The notes: generated from the sequence alone by a model not told the origin. 64,000 bases of DNA from Pseudomonas sp. JAI120 (GCF_014207255.1 NZ_JACHCZ010000003.1:1-64000), one strand, 5' to 3'. Positions 43,462-53,074 are shown, numbered from the stretch's first letter. Made by a program: numbers and translations.

Positions 43462-44733
43462 ATGAGCTATGTGATCGACCGACGCCTCAATGGCAAGAAC
43501 AAGAGCACGGTAAACCGCCAGCGTTTCCTGCGGCGTTACCGTGACCACATCAAAAAGGCCGTTGAAGAGGCCGTCAGCCGCCGCTCCATTACAGACATGG
43601 AGCATGGCGAACAAATCAGCATTCCCGGACGCGACATCGACGAACCGGTGCTGCACCACGGCCGGGGCGGCAAACAGACTGTCGTGCACCCCGGCAACAA
43701 GGAATTCACCACCGGCGAGCATATCCAGCGCCCGCAGGGCGGCGGCGGTGGCAAAGGCCCGGGCAAGGCCGGTAACTCCGGCGAGGGCATGGACGAATTC
43801 GTGTTCCAGATCACCCAGGAAGAGTTCCTCGAATTCATGTTCGAGGACCTGGAGTTGCCCAACCTGGTCAAGCGGAACCTGACCGGCACCGATACTTTCA
43901 AGACCGTACGGGCGGGGATCAGCAACGAAGGCAACCCCTCTCGAATCAACATCATCCGCACGCTGCGCTCGGCCCATGCGCGGCGTATCGCCCTGTCGGG
44001 CAGCAGCCGCGCCAAATTGAGGACGGCGAAGGAAGAGTTGGTGCGTTTGAAGCGCGAAGAGCCGGATAACTTCGGCGATATCCAGGAAATCGAGGCAGAA
44101 ATAGAGAAACTCAGCGCGCGCATCCACCGCGTGCCGTTCCTCGATACTTTCGACTTGAAGTACAACCTGCTGGTCAAGCAGCCTAATCCCAGCTCCAAGG
44201 CGGTAATGTTCTGCCTGATGGACGTGTCCGGTTCCATGACCCAAGCCACCAAGGACATCGCCAAGCGATTCTTCATCCTGCTGTACCTGTTCCTGAAGCG
44301 GAACTACGACAAGATAGACGTGGTATTCATCCGCCATCACACCAGTGCCAGGGAAGTCGACGAAGAAGAGTTCTTCTACTCGCGGGAAACCGGCGGCACC
44401 ATCGTCTCCAGCGCCTTGAAGCTAATGCAGGAAATCATGGCCGAACGCTACCCGGCCAACGAGTGGAATATCTACGCAGCCCAGGCCTCTGACGGCGACA
44501 ACTGGAACGACGATTCGCCGATCTGCCGCGATATCCTGATCAACCAGATCATGCCGTTTGTGCAGTACTACACTTACGTCGAAATCACCCCCCGTGAGCA
44601 CCAGGCCCTGTGGTTCGAATACGAGCGCATCGGCGAAGCCTTTGCCGACACGTTCGCCCAGCAGCAACTGGTCTCGGCCGGCGATATCTATCCGGTCTTC
44701 CGTGAACTCTTCCAGCGCAGGTTAGTGACATGA
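43462..44733 (+). CDS. yeaH: YeaH/DUF444 VWA-domain protein
   Basis: DUF444 protein of 423 residues starting MSYVIDRRLNGKNKS, with GGAGGGCTCCTC just upstream. A von Willebrand A-type metal site is visible in CLMDVSGSMTQATKD. A glycine-rich stretch (GGGGGKGPGKAG) links the basic N-terminus to the rest. It overlaps spoVR by 4 nt and functions in the prkA group, role unclear. Confidence 0.92.
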   Translation: MSYVIDRRLNGKNKSTVNRQRFLRRYRDHIKKAVEEAVSRRSITDMEHGEQISIPGRDIDEPVLHHGRGGKQTVVHPGNKEFTTGEHIQRPQGGGGGKGPGKAGNSGEGMDEFVFQITQEEFLEFMFEDLELPNLVKRNLTGTDTFKTVRAGISNEGNPSRINIIRTLRSAHARRIALSGSSRAKLRTAKEELVRLKREEPDNFGDIQEIEAEIEKLSARIHRVPFLDTFDLKYNLLVKQPNPSSKAVMFCLMDVSGSMTQATKDIAKRFFILLYLFLKRNYDKIDVVFIRHHTSAREVDEEEFFYSRETGGTIVSSALKLMQEIMAERYPANEWNIYAAQASDGDNWNDDSPICRDILINQIMPFVQYYTYVEITPREHQALWFEYERIGEAFADTFAQQQLVSAGDIYPVFRELFQRRLVT

Positions 44734-46295
44734 CCGCCAAAAAAGAGACTAAGCGCCAACCCATTTCCACCGGCTCCGAGTGGACCTTTGAACTGATCCA
44801 GGCTTATGACCGGGAAATCAGCCGCATCGCGGCAGGTTATGCCCTGGACACCTACCCCAACCAGATCGAAGTGATCACGGCCGAACAAATGATGGATGCC
44901 TACGCCTCCGTCGGCATGCCCTTGGGTTACCACCATTGGTCCTACGGCAAACATTTCCTCAGCACCGAGAAGTCCTACACCCGGGGCCAGATGGGCCTGG
45001 CCTACGAGATTGTGATCAACTCCGACCCATGCATCGCCTACCTGATGGAAGAAAACACCATCTGCATGCAGGCATTGGTGGTGGCTCATGCCTGCTATGG
45101 GCACAACAGCTTCTTCAAAGGCAACTACCTGTTCCGCACCTGGACAGACGCCAGCTCGATCATCGATTACCTGGTGTTCGCCAAGCAGTACATCATGCAG
45201 TGCGAGGAGCGCCACGGTATCGACGCCGTGGAAGACTTACTCGACTCCTGCCACGCCCTGATGAACTATGGCGTCGACCGGTACAAGCGCCCGTACCCTA
45301 TTTCTGCCGAGGAGGAGCGCCTGCGCCAGAAGGAGCGCGAAGAGCACCTGCAGAAGCAGATCAACGACCTGTGGCGCACCATTCCCAAACGCGCCGGCAA
45401 GAACAGCGACAAGGACAACGCGCGCTTCCCCTCCGAACCCCAGGAAAACATCCTGTACTTCCTGGAAAAGCACGCACCGCTGCTGGAGCCGTGGCAACGG
45501 GAAATCGTGCGCATTGTGCGCAAGATCGCCCAGTACTTTTACCCACAGCGCCAGACCCAGGTGATGAACGAAGGTTGGGCGACGTTCTGGCACTACACGC
45601 TGATGAACGACCTGTACGACGAAGGCCTGGTCACCGACGGTTTCATGATGGAGTTCCTGACGTCCCACACCAGCGTGGTGTTCCAACCCGGCTTCGACAG
45701 CCCGTATTACAGCGGGATAAACCCTTACGCGCTGGGTTTTGCCATGTACCGCGATATCCGGCGCATGTGCGAACACCCCACCGATGAGGACCGCCGCTGG
45801 TTCCCGGAAATCGCCGGCAGCGATTGGCTGTCGACGATCAAGTTCGCCATGAGCAGTTTCAAGGATGAGAGCTTTATCCTGCAGTACCTCTCACCCCAGG
45901 TTATTCGGGATCTCAAGCTGTTCAGTATTCTCGATGATGACCTCAAGGACGACCTGGTTGTACCGGCCATCCATGATGAGCCCGGCTACCGCATCATTCG
46001 TGAGACGTTGGCCGCGCAGTACAACCTGGGCAACCGTGAGCCCAATGTGCAGATCTACAGCATCGATGTGCGCGGCGACCGCTCGCTGACCCTGCGCCAC
46101 CAGCAGCACGACCGTAAACCCCTGGGGGAATCCACCGAGGAAGTGCTCAAGCACCTGCATCGGCTATGGGGCTTCGACATCCATCTGGAAACCCTGCAGG
46201 GCGACCAAGTGATGAAGACCCACCATGTGCCACCGCGCAACGATCATAACGACAACGACTACGGCCGCCTGGACCTGGCTGTCGTTCATCTCTGA
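44730..46295 (+). CDS. spoVR: SpoVR family protein
   Basis: SpoVR/YcgB protein, 521 residues, full length with the family segments GYALDTYPNQIE, YLMEENTICMQALVVAH and NEGWATFWHYTLMNDLY (HExxH-like arrangements of His and Glu that suggest a metal site). Named after a Bacillus sporulation locus, but this host does not sporulate. Third gene of the trio with translationally coupled start; a terminator follows at once. Confidence 0.93.
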   Translation: MTAKKETKRQPISTGSEWTFELIQAYDREISRIAAGYALDTYPNQIEVITAEQMMDAYASVGMPLGYHHWSYGKHFLSTEKSYTRGQMGLAYEIVINSDPCIAYLMEENTICMQALVVAHACYGHNSFFKGNYLFRTWTDASSIIDYLVFAKQYIMQCEERHGIDAVEDLLDSCHALMNYGVDRYKRPYPISAEEERLRQKEREEHLQKQINDLWRTIPKRAGKNSDKDNARFPSEPQENILYFLEKHAPLLEPWQREIVRIVRKIAQYFYPQRQTQVMNEGWATFWHYTLMNDLYDEGLVTDGFMMEFLTSHTSVVFQPGFDSPYYSGINPYALGFAMYRDIRRMCEHPTDEDRRWFPEIAGSDWLSTIKFAMSSFKDESFILQYLSPQVIRDLKLFSILDDDLKDDLVVPAIHDEPGYRIIRETLAAQYNLGNREPNVQIYSIDVRGDRSLTLRHQQHDRKPLGESTEEVLKHLHRLWGFDIHLETLQGDQVMKTHHVPPRNDHNDNDYGRLDLAVVHL

Positions 46296-46301
46296 AACAG
46301 C

Positions 46302-46357
46302 AAAGCCTCCATTGGTCAGGTACAGGCGGTATCCTGTGCCGCTAATGGAGGCTTTTT
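46302..46357 (+). terminator. spoVR terminator overlapping the cca ribosome-binding site
   Basis: A 12-bp stem AAAGCCTCCATT/AATGGAGGCTTT (46302-46313 with 46344-46355) ends in a T run. An inner ACAGG/CCTGT hairpin sits in its loop. The right arm contains GGAGG at 46347-46351, which is the only good SD for the cca ATG at 46359, so folding would hide it. Confidence 0.85.
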
Positions 46358-46358
46358 C

Positions 46359-47591
46359 ATGAAAATCTACAAAGTCGGCGGCGCCGTGCGTGACCGCTTG
46401 CTGGGCATCAAGGTCACTGATATCGACCGTGTGGTTGTCGGCGCCACTACCGAGCAGATGCTTGCCAAGGGCTTCAAACCGGTCGGCGCTGACTTCCCGG
46501 TGTTCCTGGACCCGAAGAACGGCGACGAATATGCCCTGGCCCGCACCGAGCGCAAAAGTGGTCGGGGTTATGGCGGGTTTGTATTTCACGCCAGCCCCGA
46601 GGTTACGCTGGAAGAAGACCTGATCCGTCGTGATCTGACCATCAACGCGATGGCCGAAGACGACGATGGCAATCTGACCGATCCTTACAATGGTCAGCGC
46701 GATCTCAAAGCACGCACTCTTCGTCACGTTTCCCCCGCGTTCGCCGAAGATCCCCTGCGAGTTCTCCGTGTTGCGCGCTTTTCTGCACGCTATGCGCACC
46801 TGGGTTTTACAGTGGCACCGGAAACGCTGGAGCTGATGCGGCAACTCGGCGAGTCCGGCGAATTGGAAGCCCTGACACCGGAGCGCAGCTGGAAAGAAAT
46901 CTCCCGGGCGCTGATGGAAGATCAGCCCCAGGTGTTTATCCAGGTACTTCGGGACTGTAATGCGCTGAAGATCTTGATGCCGGAAGTGGACGCACTCTTT
47001 GGTGTGCCACAACCCGAGGCCCATCACCCCGAGATAGATACTGGCGTGCACACCTTGAGCGTGCTGGAACAAGCTGCCTTGCACAAACAGCCACTGACCG
47101 TGCGCTGGGCCTGCCTGCTGCACGACCTGGGCAAGGGCCTGACGCCTGTGGATAAGTTACCGCAGCACATTGCTCATGAGCATCGAGGCTTGAAGCTGAT
47201 CAAGGCCGTCAATGAACGCTTCAAGGTGCCGAGGGATTGCCAGGAATTAGCGCTGTTGGCGGGCCAGTATCACACCCACGGTCATCGTGCGCTGGAGCTG
47301 AAAGCCTCGACGCTGCTGGAGTTGCTGCAAAGTTTTGACGTATACCGCAGGCCACAGCGCTTTGAGGAGTTTGTGGTCGCCTGCGAAATGGATGCCCGGG
47401 GCCGCAAGGGGCTGGAGCAAAGAAGTTATCCACAGGCGGATTACTTGCGCGGCGCGGCGAAGGCAGCGCGCGAGGTTGCCGTTGCGCCACTGCTCGAGAA
47501 AGGCTTCAAAGGCCCGGAGTTGGGCGAGGCACTCAAGCGCGAACGGCTCAATGCACTTAAAGCCTACAAGGAACAACACAAACCCTTGTAG
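46359..47591 (+). CDS. cca: tRNA nucleotidyltransferase (CCA-adding), multifunctional
   Basis: Adds or repairs the 3' CCA of tRNAs. The 410-residue protein begins MKIYKVGGAVRDRLLG with the class II nucleotidyltransferase motif; DLTINAMAED and the tRNA-binding EDPLRVLRVARF segments follow. The C-terminal HD domain (LLHDLGKGLTP) indicates the multifunctional form with phosphatase/phosphodiesterase activity. Its SD lies inside the spoVR terminator stem. Confidence 0.96.
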   Translation: MKIYKVGGAVRDRLLGIKVTDIDRVVVGATTEQMLAKGFKPVGADFPVFLDPKNGDEYALARTERKSGRGYGGFVFHASPEVTLEEDLIRRDLTINAMAEDDDGNLTDPYNGQRDLKARTLRHVSPAFAEDPLRVLRVARFSARYAHLGFTVAPETLELMRQLGESGELEALTPERSWKEISRALMEDQPQVFIQVLRDCNALKILMPEVDALFGVPQPEAHHPEIDTGVHTLSVLEQAALHKQPLTVRWACLLHDLGKGLTPVDKLPQHIAHEHRGLKLIKAVNERFKVPRDCQELALLAGQYHTHGHRALELKASTLLELLQSFDVYRRPQRFEEFVVACEMDARGRKGLEQRSYPQADYLRGAAKAAREVAVAPLLEKGFKGPELGEALKRERLNALKAYKEQHKPL

Positions 47592-47669
47592 GAGCCGAGC
47601 TTGCTCGCGAAGAGCGTCAACGATAACGCAGCGCTCTCAGTTTTTCGCGAGCAAGCGCGCCCCTACAAG
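47585..47669. repeat. REP-like inverted repeat between cca and folK
   Basis: Left arm TTGTAGGAGCCGAGCTTGCT and a near-complementary right arm ending CGCCCCTACAA bracket a shorter GAGCG/CGCTC hairpin. This is the common Pseudomonas REP pair. It overlaps the cca stop and the folK stop, so it can act as terminator for the two convergent genes. Confidence 0.82.
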
Positions 47670-48181
47670 AGCGAGTCCGGGGTGAGTTGCTGGCCCTGCC
47701 ATTCAAACCCGACAGGCGCCAGCACCTGATCAATCTGAGCATCACTCCACAGCGCAGCCATCGTCTTGCCCGCTTCGGGGTGCAAGCGATCCGGTGCCAT
47801 CATCGACAACGGCCACAACACAAAGGCATTTTTCAGGATCTCTGCCCGCGGCAGGATCAAACCATCGAAGTTGCCCACCAACTCGCCGTAAAGCAGCACG
47901 TCGATATCCAGCGGCAAGCCTTTGCGGTCCGGCGCATAGCGACCGTTTTCGGCCTCGATGAATTTCAACCGGCGATCCAACTCCATCAATGGCAGGTCGG
48001 TATAGGCCGACACCACCAGATTGAAGAACGGCCCGCTTTTGATGCCCACCGGTTGGCTTTCGAACACCGCCGAGCAGCGCATATCCGTCAGAAAACTCGC
48101 CAACGCGTCGAGCCCGGCGCACAGATGGAGCTCGCGCTCGATATTGCTACCGAGGCCAAGGTAAACCTGAGTCAGCGACAT
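47663..48181 (-). CDS. folK: HPPK-like 2-amino-4-hydroxy-6-hydroxymethyldihydropteridine pyrophosphokinase
   Basis: Folate pathway kinase, 172 residues, starting MSLTQVYLGLGSNIERE, with the diagnostic GLGSN, ENGRYAPDRKGLPLDIDVLLYG and LILPR segments. Its start overlaps the folB stop by 10 nt, so the two consecutive folate steps are coupled. Some pseudomonads carry a second folK copy elsewhere; whether this one is the main enzyme cannot be told. Confidence 0.93.
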   Translation of the reverse strand: MSLTQVYLGLGSNIERELHLCAGLDALASFLTDMRCSAVFESQPVGIKSGPFFNLVVSAYTDLPLMELDRRLKFIEAENGRYAPDRKGLPLDIDVLLYGELVGNFDGLILPRAEILKNAFVLWPLSMMAPDRLHPEAGKTMAALWSDAQIDQVLAPVGFEWQGQQLTPDSLL

Positions 48182-48525
48182 CCGCGCTCAATCTCCACGC
48201 CCACACCCTTGGCAGCCGGCACTGCGCCGGGCTTGGTCAGTTTGAGGTGCAGCCAGGGAATCTGGAACTCGCTCATCAGCACTTCGGCCAGGCGCTCGGC
48301 AAAGGTCTCCACCAGTTGGTACTGGGACTGCTCGGCAAAGGCCTGGATACGCGCGGACACGCTGGCGTAATCCAGCGCCAGGGTCAGGTCGTCGCCGGCC
48401 GCAGCCGGGCGGTTATCCCACGCGAAGCTCAGGTCCAGGCGCAGGCATTGGCGGATCCCGCGCTCCCAGTCGTAGGCCCCGATCACGGTGTCGACTTCCA
48501 GGCCTTCGATAAACACTCTGTCCAA
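48172..48525 (-). CDS. folB: Dihydroneopterin aldolase
   Basis: Folate synthesis enzyme upstream of FolK, 117 residues. The typical opening MDRVFIEGLEVDTVIGAYDWE and the later LVETFAERLAEVLM with ligand LTKPGAVPAAKGVGVEIER (lysine near the active site) are present. It diverges from plsY with a 72-bp shared promoter region that contains TAGAAT at 48574-48579 on the plus strand. Confidence 0.94.
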   Translation of the reverse strand: MDRVFIEGLEVDTVIGAYDWERGIRQCLRLDLSFAWDNRPAAAGDDLTLALDYASVSARIQAFAEQSQYQLVETFAERLAEVLMSEFQIPWLHLKLTKPGAVPAAKGVGVEIERGCR

Positions 48526-48597
48526 GCTCTTCTCCGCAGCACGACAAGGGCGCGATGCCCCGTTAGAATCAGGGCGTCCTCGCCCGGAATAGTTAGC

Positions 48598-49167
48598 ATG
48601 TTTTGGTCACTGGCGATTCTCGCCTACCTGCTCGGCTCGCTGTCCTTCGCCATTTTGCTCAGCCGCCTGACGGGAAATCCCGACCCGCGAATGAGTGGCT
48701 CTGGCAATGCCGGCGCCACCAATATGTTGCGCCTGGCCGGCAAGAAGCTCGCCGTACTGACGCTGCTGGGTGACGTGTGCAAGGGCCTGTTGCCCGTACT
48801 GATCGCCAACCTCGCCGGCCTTACCCTGCAACAGCAGGCCTGGGTGGGCGTGTGCGCCGTCCTCGGCCATCTGTTTCCCCTGTACTTCCGCTTTCGCGGC
48901 GGCAAAGGTGTCGCCACGGCAGCCGGCATGCTGCTGGGGATCTACCCGCCGGCGGCGTTGCTCGCCGTACTCGCCTGGCTATTGACGTTCTACCTGACCC
49001 GCACCAGCTCGCTGGCTGCGCTGATCGCCACACCGCTCACCCTGCCGTTGCTCGCCTGGCAGGAACCGGCGGCGCTGCTGCCGATGAGCGTGCTGACACT
49101 GCTGATCGTCTGGCGACACCGGGGCAATTTACGCGACCTGTTTGCCGGGCGCGAACGGCATTTTTAA
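48598..49167 (+). CDS. plsY: Glycerol-3-phosphate acyltransferase PlsY
   Basis: Membrane acyltransferase using acyl-phosphate to make lysophosphatidate, 189 residues with five hydrophobic helices. The three conserved cytoplasmic motifs are visible: SGNAGATNMLR, GHLFPLYFRFRGGKGVATA and the C-terminal RHRGNL. The start at 48598 is chosen from the membrane-protein opening MFWSLAILAYLLGS; the longer frame runs into folB antisense. Confidence 0.95.
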   Translation: MFWSLAILAYLLGSLSFAILLSRLTGNPDPRMSGSGNAGATNMLRLAGKKLAVLTLLGDVCKGLLPVLIANLAGLTLQQQAWVGVCAVLGHLFPLYFRFRGGKGVATAAGMLLGIYPPAALLAVLAWLLTFYLTRTSSLAALIATPLTLPLLAWQEPAALLPMSVLTLLIVWRHRGNLRDLFAGRERHF

Positions 49168-49200
49168 ATACCGTCAATGAGCACGGCTCACGTTGCGCAT

Positions 49201-50226
49201 TTACAAGGGCGGCAACTGCTCCATCGGCCAGCGCGCCTGCACGCTGATCGCCAGGCTTTCGTGCTGCCCGGCCTGCAGGCGCTGACACCCGGCATAGGCG
49301 ATCATCGCGCCATTGTCGGTGCAGAACTCAGGGCGGGCGTAGAACACATCTCCCTTCATATCACCGAGCATCTTTTCCAATGAGCTGCGCAACGCCTTGT
49401 TGGCGCTGACGCCACCAGCGATCACCAGGCGCTTCATGCCTGCCTGTTTCAGGGCGCGTTTGCACTTGATGGTCAAAGTCTCCACCACGGCCTGCTGGAA
49501 CGCCAGCGCGATGTCGCAACGGGCTTGCTCACTGTCGTCCCCGGCGCTTACGCTGTGCTGCCAGGTATTCAGCGCGGAGGTTTTCAAGCCGCTGAAGCTG
49601 AACATCAGGCCAGGGCGATCGCACATCGGGCGCGGGAAGGTGTAGCGGCCGATAACGCCTTTTTCGGCGAGGCGGGCGATTTCCGGGCCGCCCGGATAAT
49701 TGAGGCCCATCATCTTCGCAGTCTTATCGAAAGCTTCACCGGCGGCGTCATCCAAGGACTCGCCCAAAAGCGTGTATTGACCGATTCCGTCGACCTGAAC
49801 CAGCTGCGTATGCCCGCCCGAAACCAACAAAGCGACGAACGGGAACTGCGGCGGGTTTTCTTCCAGCATCGGCGCCAGTAAATGGCCTTCCATATGGTGC
49901 ACGCCGAGGGCCGGAATACCCCAGGCAAAAGCCAGCGCTTGGGCGCAAGAGGCGCCAACCAGAAGGGCTCCGACCAATCCGGGGCCCGCCGTATAGGCAA
50001 TCGCATCGATCTCGGTCGGCACGCAACCGGACTCGTCCAACACCTGGCGAATCAACGGCAGCATACGTTTGACGTGATCACGACTGGCCAGCTCCGGCAC
50101 AACGCCGCCATAGGCCCGATGCAAGTCGATCTGACTGAACAGTGCATCGGCCAAAAGCCCGCGTTCACTGTCGTAAAGTGCGACACCGGTTTCGTCGCAG
50201 GAGGTTTCAAGTCCCAGTACTAGCAT
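49201..50226 (-). CDS. tsaD: tRNA N6-threonylcarbamoyladenosine synthase subunit TsaD
   Basis: Transfers the threonylcarbamoyl group to A37 of ANN-decoding tRNAs. The 341-residue ASKHA protein has the metal motif HHMEGHLLAP, the phosphate loop LVSGGHTQLV and ETSCDETGVAL at the start. It diverges from rpsU, as in other gammaproteobacteria. A TATTAT -10-like sequence lies on the minus strand at 50265-50270. Confidence 0.96.
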   Translation of the reverse strand: MLVLGLETSCDETGVALYDSERGLLADALFSQIDLHRAYGGVVPELASRDHVKRMLPLIRQVLDESGCVPTEIDAIAYTAGPGLVGALLVGASCAQALAFAWGIPALGVHHMEGHLLAPMLEENPPQFPFVALLVSGGHTQLVQVDGIGQYTLLGESLDDAAGEAFDKTAKMMGLNYPGGPEIARLAEKGVIGRYTFPRPMCDRPGLMFSFSGLKTSALNTWQHSVSAGDDSEQARCDIALAFQQAVVETLTIKCKRALKQAGMKRLVIAGGVSANKALRSSLEKMLGDMKGDVFYARPEFCTDNGAMIAYAGCQRLQAGQHESLAISVQARWPMEQLPPL

Positions 50227-50429
50227 GGGTTTGCGCCTTGTAGAGGCTGAATTCGAAGCCGCGCATAATAGTCGCCACTCCCCCTCCCGACTAGCGGTTT
50301 TCGATCAGAGGCTTTGCATTCCTGCCAATGAGGGGTTAACATCCGCAACCCTTAAAAACCGACGACCTCAGCCGCGAATTTTTTGCGACGAGAACGTTGA
50401 TTCCCGGTAATGAAAGAAGGTAGCTCTGG

Positions 50430-50645
50430 ATGCCAGCCGTCAAAGTAAAAGAGAACGAACCCTTCGACGTAGCTCTGCGTCGTTTCAAGCGCTCCTGCGA
50501 AAAAGCCGGTGTTCTGGCTGAAGTTCGTAGCCGCGAATTTTATGAGAAGCCAACTTCTGAGCGTAAGCGTAAAGCAGCAGCCGCTGTTAAGCGTCACGCC
50601 AAGAAAGTTCAGCGCGAACAGCGCCGCGCCGTTCGTCTGTACTAA
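50430..50645 (+). CDS. rpsU: 30S ribosomal protein S21
   Basis: Small basic ribosomal protein of 71 residues, [16 protein letters not shown] to [14 protein letters not shown], present in full. First gene of the macromolecular-synthesis operon rpsU-dnaG-rpoD. GAAGG lies about 10 nt upstream of the ATG. Possible promoter TTGCAT (50314-50319) and TTAACA (50336-50341) with a 16-bp spacer, weakly supported. Confidence 0.96.
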
Positions 50646-50671
50646 TACACAGACGTTCGTAGCAAGCTTCT

Positions 50672-50701
50672 GCCAAGCCCGGCCCTCAGCCGGGCTGTTG
50701 G
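50672..50701 (+). terminator. Hairpin after rpsU
   Basis: Stem GCCAAGCCCGGC/GCCGGGCTGTTGGC (50672-50701) with a short loop and one bulge, then a weak T tract. In the E. coli operon a terminator/attenuator between rpsU and dnaG lowers primase expression; this hairpin fits that role. Confidence 0.65.
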
Positions 50702-51089
50702 CATTTGCGGATATCGCTTGATGCTTCATCGTTGAGGCCGCACACGCGACTGATACACCTGCTTCAAACGTCAGGACTGGCTCTTTTGCCAGCGGTGCAC
50801 GTCTCTTCTGACGAGCCTAACAAGGCTACTGACGAGCACACTCATTTATAAGCAGGCGATCAACTGTATCGACTGTGCCCACCGATGAGCATCCGAGGCC
50901 ACCATTGGTCAACGCCGGACTCCAGGGCAACATTTCTACGCCGAAAAACTGATTGAAACTAACGTCAGTGATTGTTCGGCAGATACACTTCCTGACAGCC
51001 CAAGCAGACGATCGATGGTCGAGCCATTCGATACGTGCACTTGAGCACTTCACGGGCACTCATTTACACGCAGTGATGACGAGAACGCC
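50702..51089. other. Gene-free spacer between rpsU and dnaG
   Basis: About 390 bp with no supported gene. In P. aeruginosa a GatB/YqeY-type gene occupies this interval; no trace of such a reading frame is seen on either strand here. Apart from short hairpins near 50780-50840 (e.g. ACTGGCTC...GCCAGCGG) I see no clear signal. It may hold an internal promoter for dnaG. Confidence 0.6.
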
Positions 51090-53060
51090 ATGGCCGGGCT
51101 GATTCCCCAGAGCTTTATTGACGACCTTCTGAACCGCACCGACATCGTCGATGTTGTCAGCTCACGCGTGCAATTGAAGAAAGCCGGCAAAAACTACACA
51201 GCCTGCTGCCCGTTCCACAAGGAAAAGACCCCGTCATTCAGCGTCAGCCCCGACAAGCAGTTCTATTACTGCTTCGGCTGCGGCGCAGGCGGCAACGCCC
51301 TCGGCTTCCTGATGGACCACGACAACCTGGACTTCCCCCAGGCGATCGAGGACCTGGCGAAAGCCGCCGGCATGGAAGTCCCCCGCGAAGAAAGTGGCCG
51401 CCCACATAAACCACGGCAGCCCACCGACTCGCCGCTGTACCCGCTGCTGACTGCCGCTGCCGACTTTTACCGTCAGGCACTTAAAAGCCATCCGCAGCGA
51501 AAGGCCGCCGTCGACTACCTGAAGGGGCGCGGCCTGACCGGCGAAATCGCCCGCGACTTCGGCCTCGGCTTCGCTCCACCCGGGTGGGACAATCTGTACA
51601 AACACCTGAGCAGCGACACCCTGCAGCAAAAAGCCATGATCGACGCCGGCCTCCTGGTTGAGAACGCCGAGACCGGCAAGCGCTACGACCGCTTCCGCGA
51701 CCGTGTGATGTTCCCGATCCGCGACAGCCGTGGCCGCATCATCGCCTTCGGCGGCCGGGTGCTGGGGGATGACAAGCCCAAGTACCTGAACTCCCCGGAA
51801 ACCCCGGTATTCCACAAGGGCCAGGAACTCTACGGCCTGTTCGAAGCGCGCAAGAACAATCGAAACCTCGATGAAATCATCGTGGTTGAAGGCTATATGG
51901 ACGTGATCGCCCTGGCCCAGCAAGGTCTGCGCAACGCTGTGGCCACCCTAGGTACCGCCACCAGCGAAGAACACTTGAAGCGCCTGTTTCGTGTAGTACC
52001 CAGCGTGCTGTTCTGTTTCGACGGTGACCAGGCCGGCCGCAACGCCGCCTGGCGCGCACTCGAAGCCACGCTGCCGAGCCTGCAAGACGGGCGCCGCGCG
52101 CGCTTCCTGTTCCTGCCCGAAGGTGAAGACCCGGATACCCTGGTGCGCTCGGAAGGCACCGACGCATTCCGCGCACGCATCAATCAACACGCGCAGCCGC
52201 TGGCGGATTATTTCTTCCAGCAACTGACCGAGGAGGCCGACCCGCGCTCCCTCGAAGGCAAGGCGCATATGGCCACCCTTGCGGCGCCATTGATCGACAA
52301 GGTTCCAGGCGCGAACCTGCGCACCCTGATGCGCCAACGCCTGCTGGAAATTACAGGGCTGAGTGGCGAAGCCGTCAGCCAGCTGGTACACAGCGCACCG
52401 CAGGACGCGCCACCTGCCTACGACCCAGGCATGGATTATGACGCCATGCCGGACTATGCCGACTTCCATCAACCCCAGGATGCGTACGCGCCCCAACAGG
52501 AATGGACGCCGAAGAAACCCGGTGCCGGCGGCAAGAAATGGGATAAGAAACCCTGGAGCAAGAATGGCAAACGCGGCGATCGCGATGAGGGTTACGCCCC
52601 GCGTACGCCGGTCGCTGTAGAAGCGCCTACATTGATTGCCCTGCGCACGCTTATCCACCACCCGCAATTAGCGAGCAAGGTCGAAAGCGCTGACCATTTT
52701 GCCAACGCGAGCAATACCTACGCTCAGGTGCTCATCGCACTGATCGAGGCCGTGCAGAAAAATCCTAAGCTAAACTCCATTCAGCTGATGGCTCGCTGGC
52801 ATGGCACAGAACAGGGTCGTCTGTTGAAGGCACTCGCGGAAAAGGAGTGGCTAATTGACGGCGATAACCTTGAACAACAGTTTTTAGACACCATTACTAG
52901 GTTATCCGCGGGTCAGCACACGCAGACCCTCGATGAACTCATCAAGAGAGCAAGACAGCCGGGATTATCGGCTGAAGAGCAAATTCAGATAGCAAAACAG
53001 ATGCGCGACCTCTTAAAACAGAATGTTTCCGCATCAAACCCGACCTCAGCTGGCGTGTGA
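51090..53060 (+). CDS. dnaG: DNA primase
   Basis: Synthesises RNA primers at the replication fork, 656 residues. The CHC2 zinc domain has CCPFHKEKTPSFSV and FYYCFGCGAGGNALGF; the Toprim core includes VVEGYMDVIALAQ and FCFDGDQAGRNAAW. A low-complexity linker (about 430-505) leads to the C-terminal DnaB-binding domain. It is followed within 67 bp by rpoD. Confidence 0.96.
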   Translation: MAGLIPQSFIDDLLNRTDIVDVVSSRVQLKKAGKNYTACCPFHKEKTPSFSVSPDKQFYYCFGCGAGGNALGFLMDHDNLDFPQAIEDLAKAAGMEVPREESGRPHKPRQPTDSPLYPLLTAAADFYRQALKSHPQRKAAVDYLKGRGLTGEIARDFGLGFAPPGWDNLYKHLSSDTLQQKAMIDAGLLVENAETGKRYDRFRDRVMFPIRDSRGRIIAFGGRVLGDDKPKYLNSPETPVFHKGQELYGLFEARKNNRNLDEIIVVEGYMDVIALAQQGLRNAVATLGTATSEEHLKRLFRVVPSVLFCFDGDQAGRNAAWRALEATLPSLQDGRRARFLFLPEGEDPDTLVRSEGTDAFRARINQHAQPLADYFFQQLTEEADPRSLEGKAHMATLAAPLIDKVPGANLRTLMRQRLLEITGLSGEAVSQLVHSAPQDAPPAYDPGMDYDAMPDYADFHQPQDAYAPQQEWTPKKPGAGGKKWDKKPWSKNGKRGDRDEGYAPRTPVAVEAPTLIALRTLIHHPQLASKVESADHFANASNTYAQVLIALIEAVQKNPKLNSIQLMARWHGTEQGRLLKALAEKEWLIDGDNLEQQFLDTITRLSAGQHTQTLDELIKRARQPGLSAEEQIQIAKQMRDLLKQNVSASNPTSAGV

Positions 53061-53074
53061 GGTCATAGCTCGGG

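Noticed and set aside
50826..51059. 77-codon minus-strand frame in the rpsU-dnaG spacer.
   Set aside because: No SD, no recognisable family and it opposes the operon; codon use does not look like a gene.
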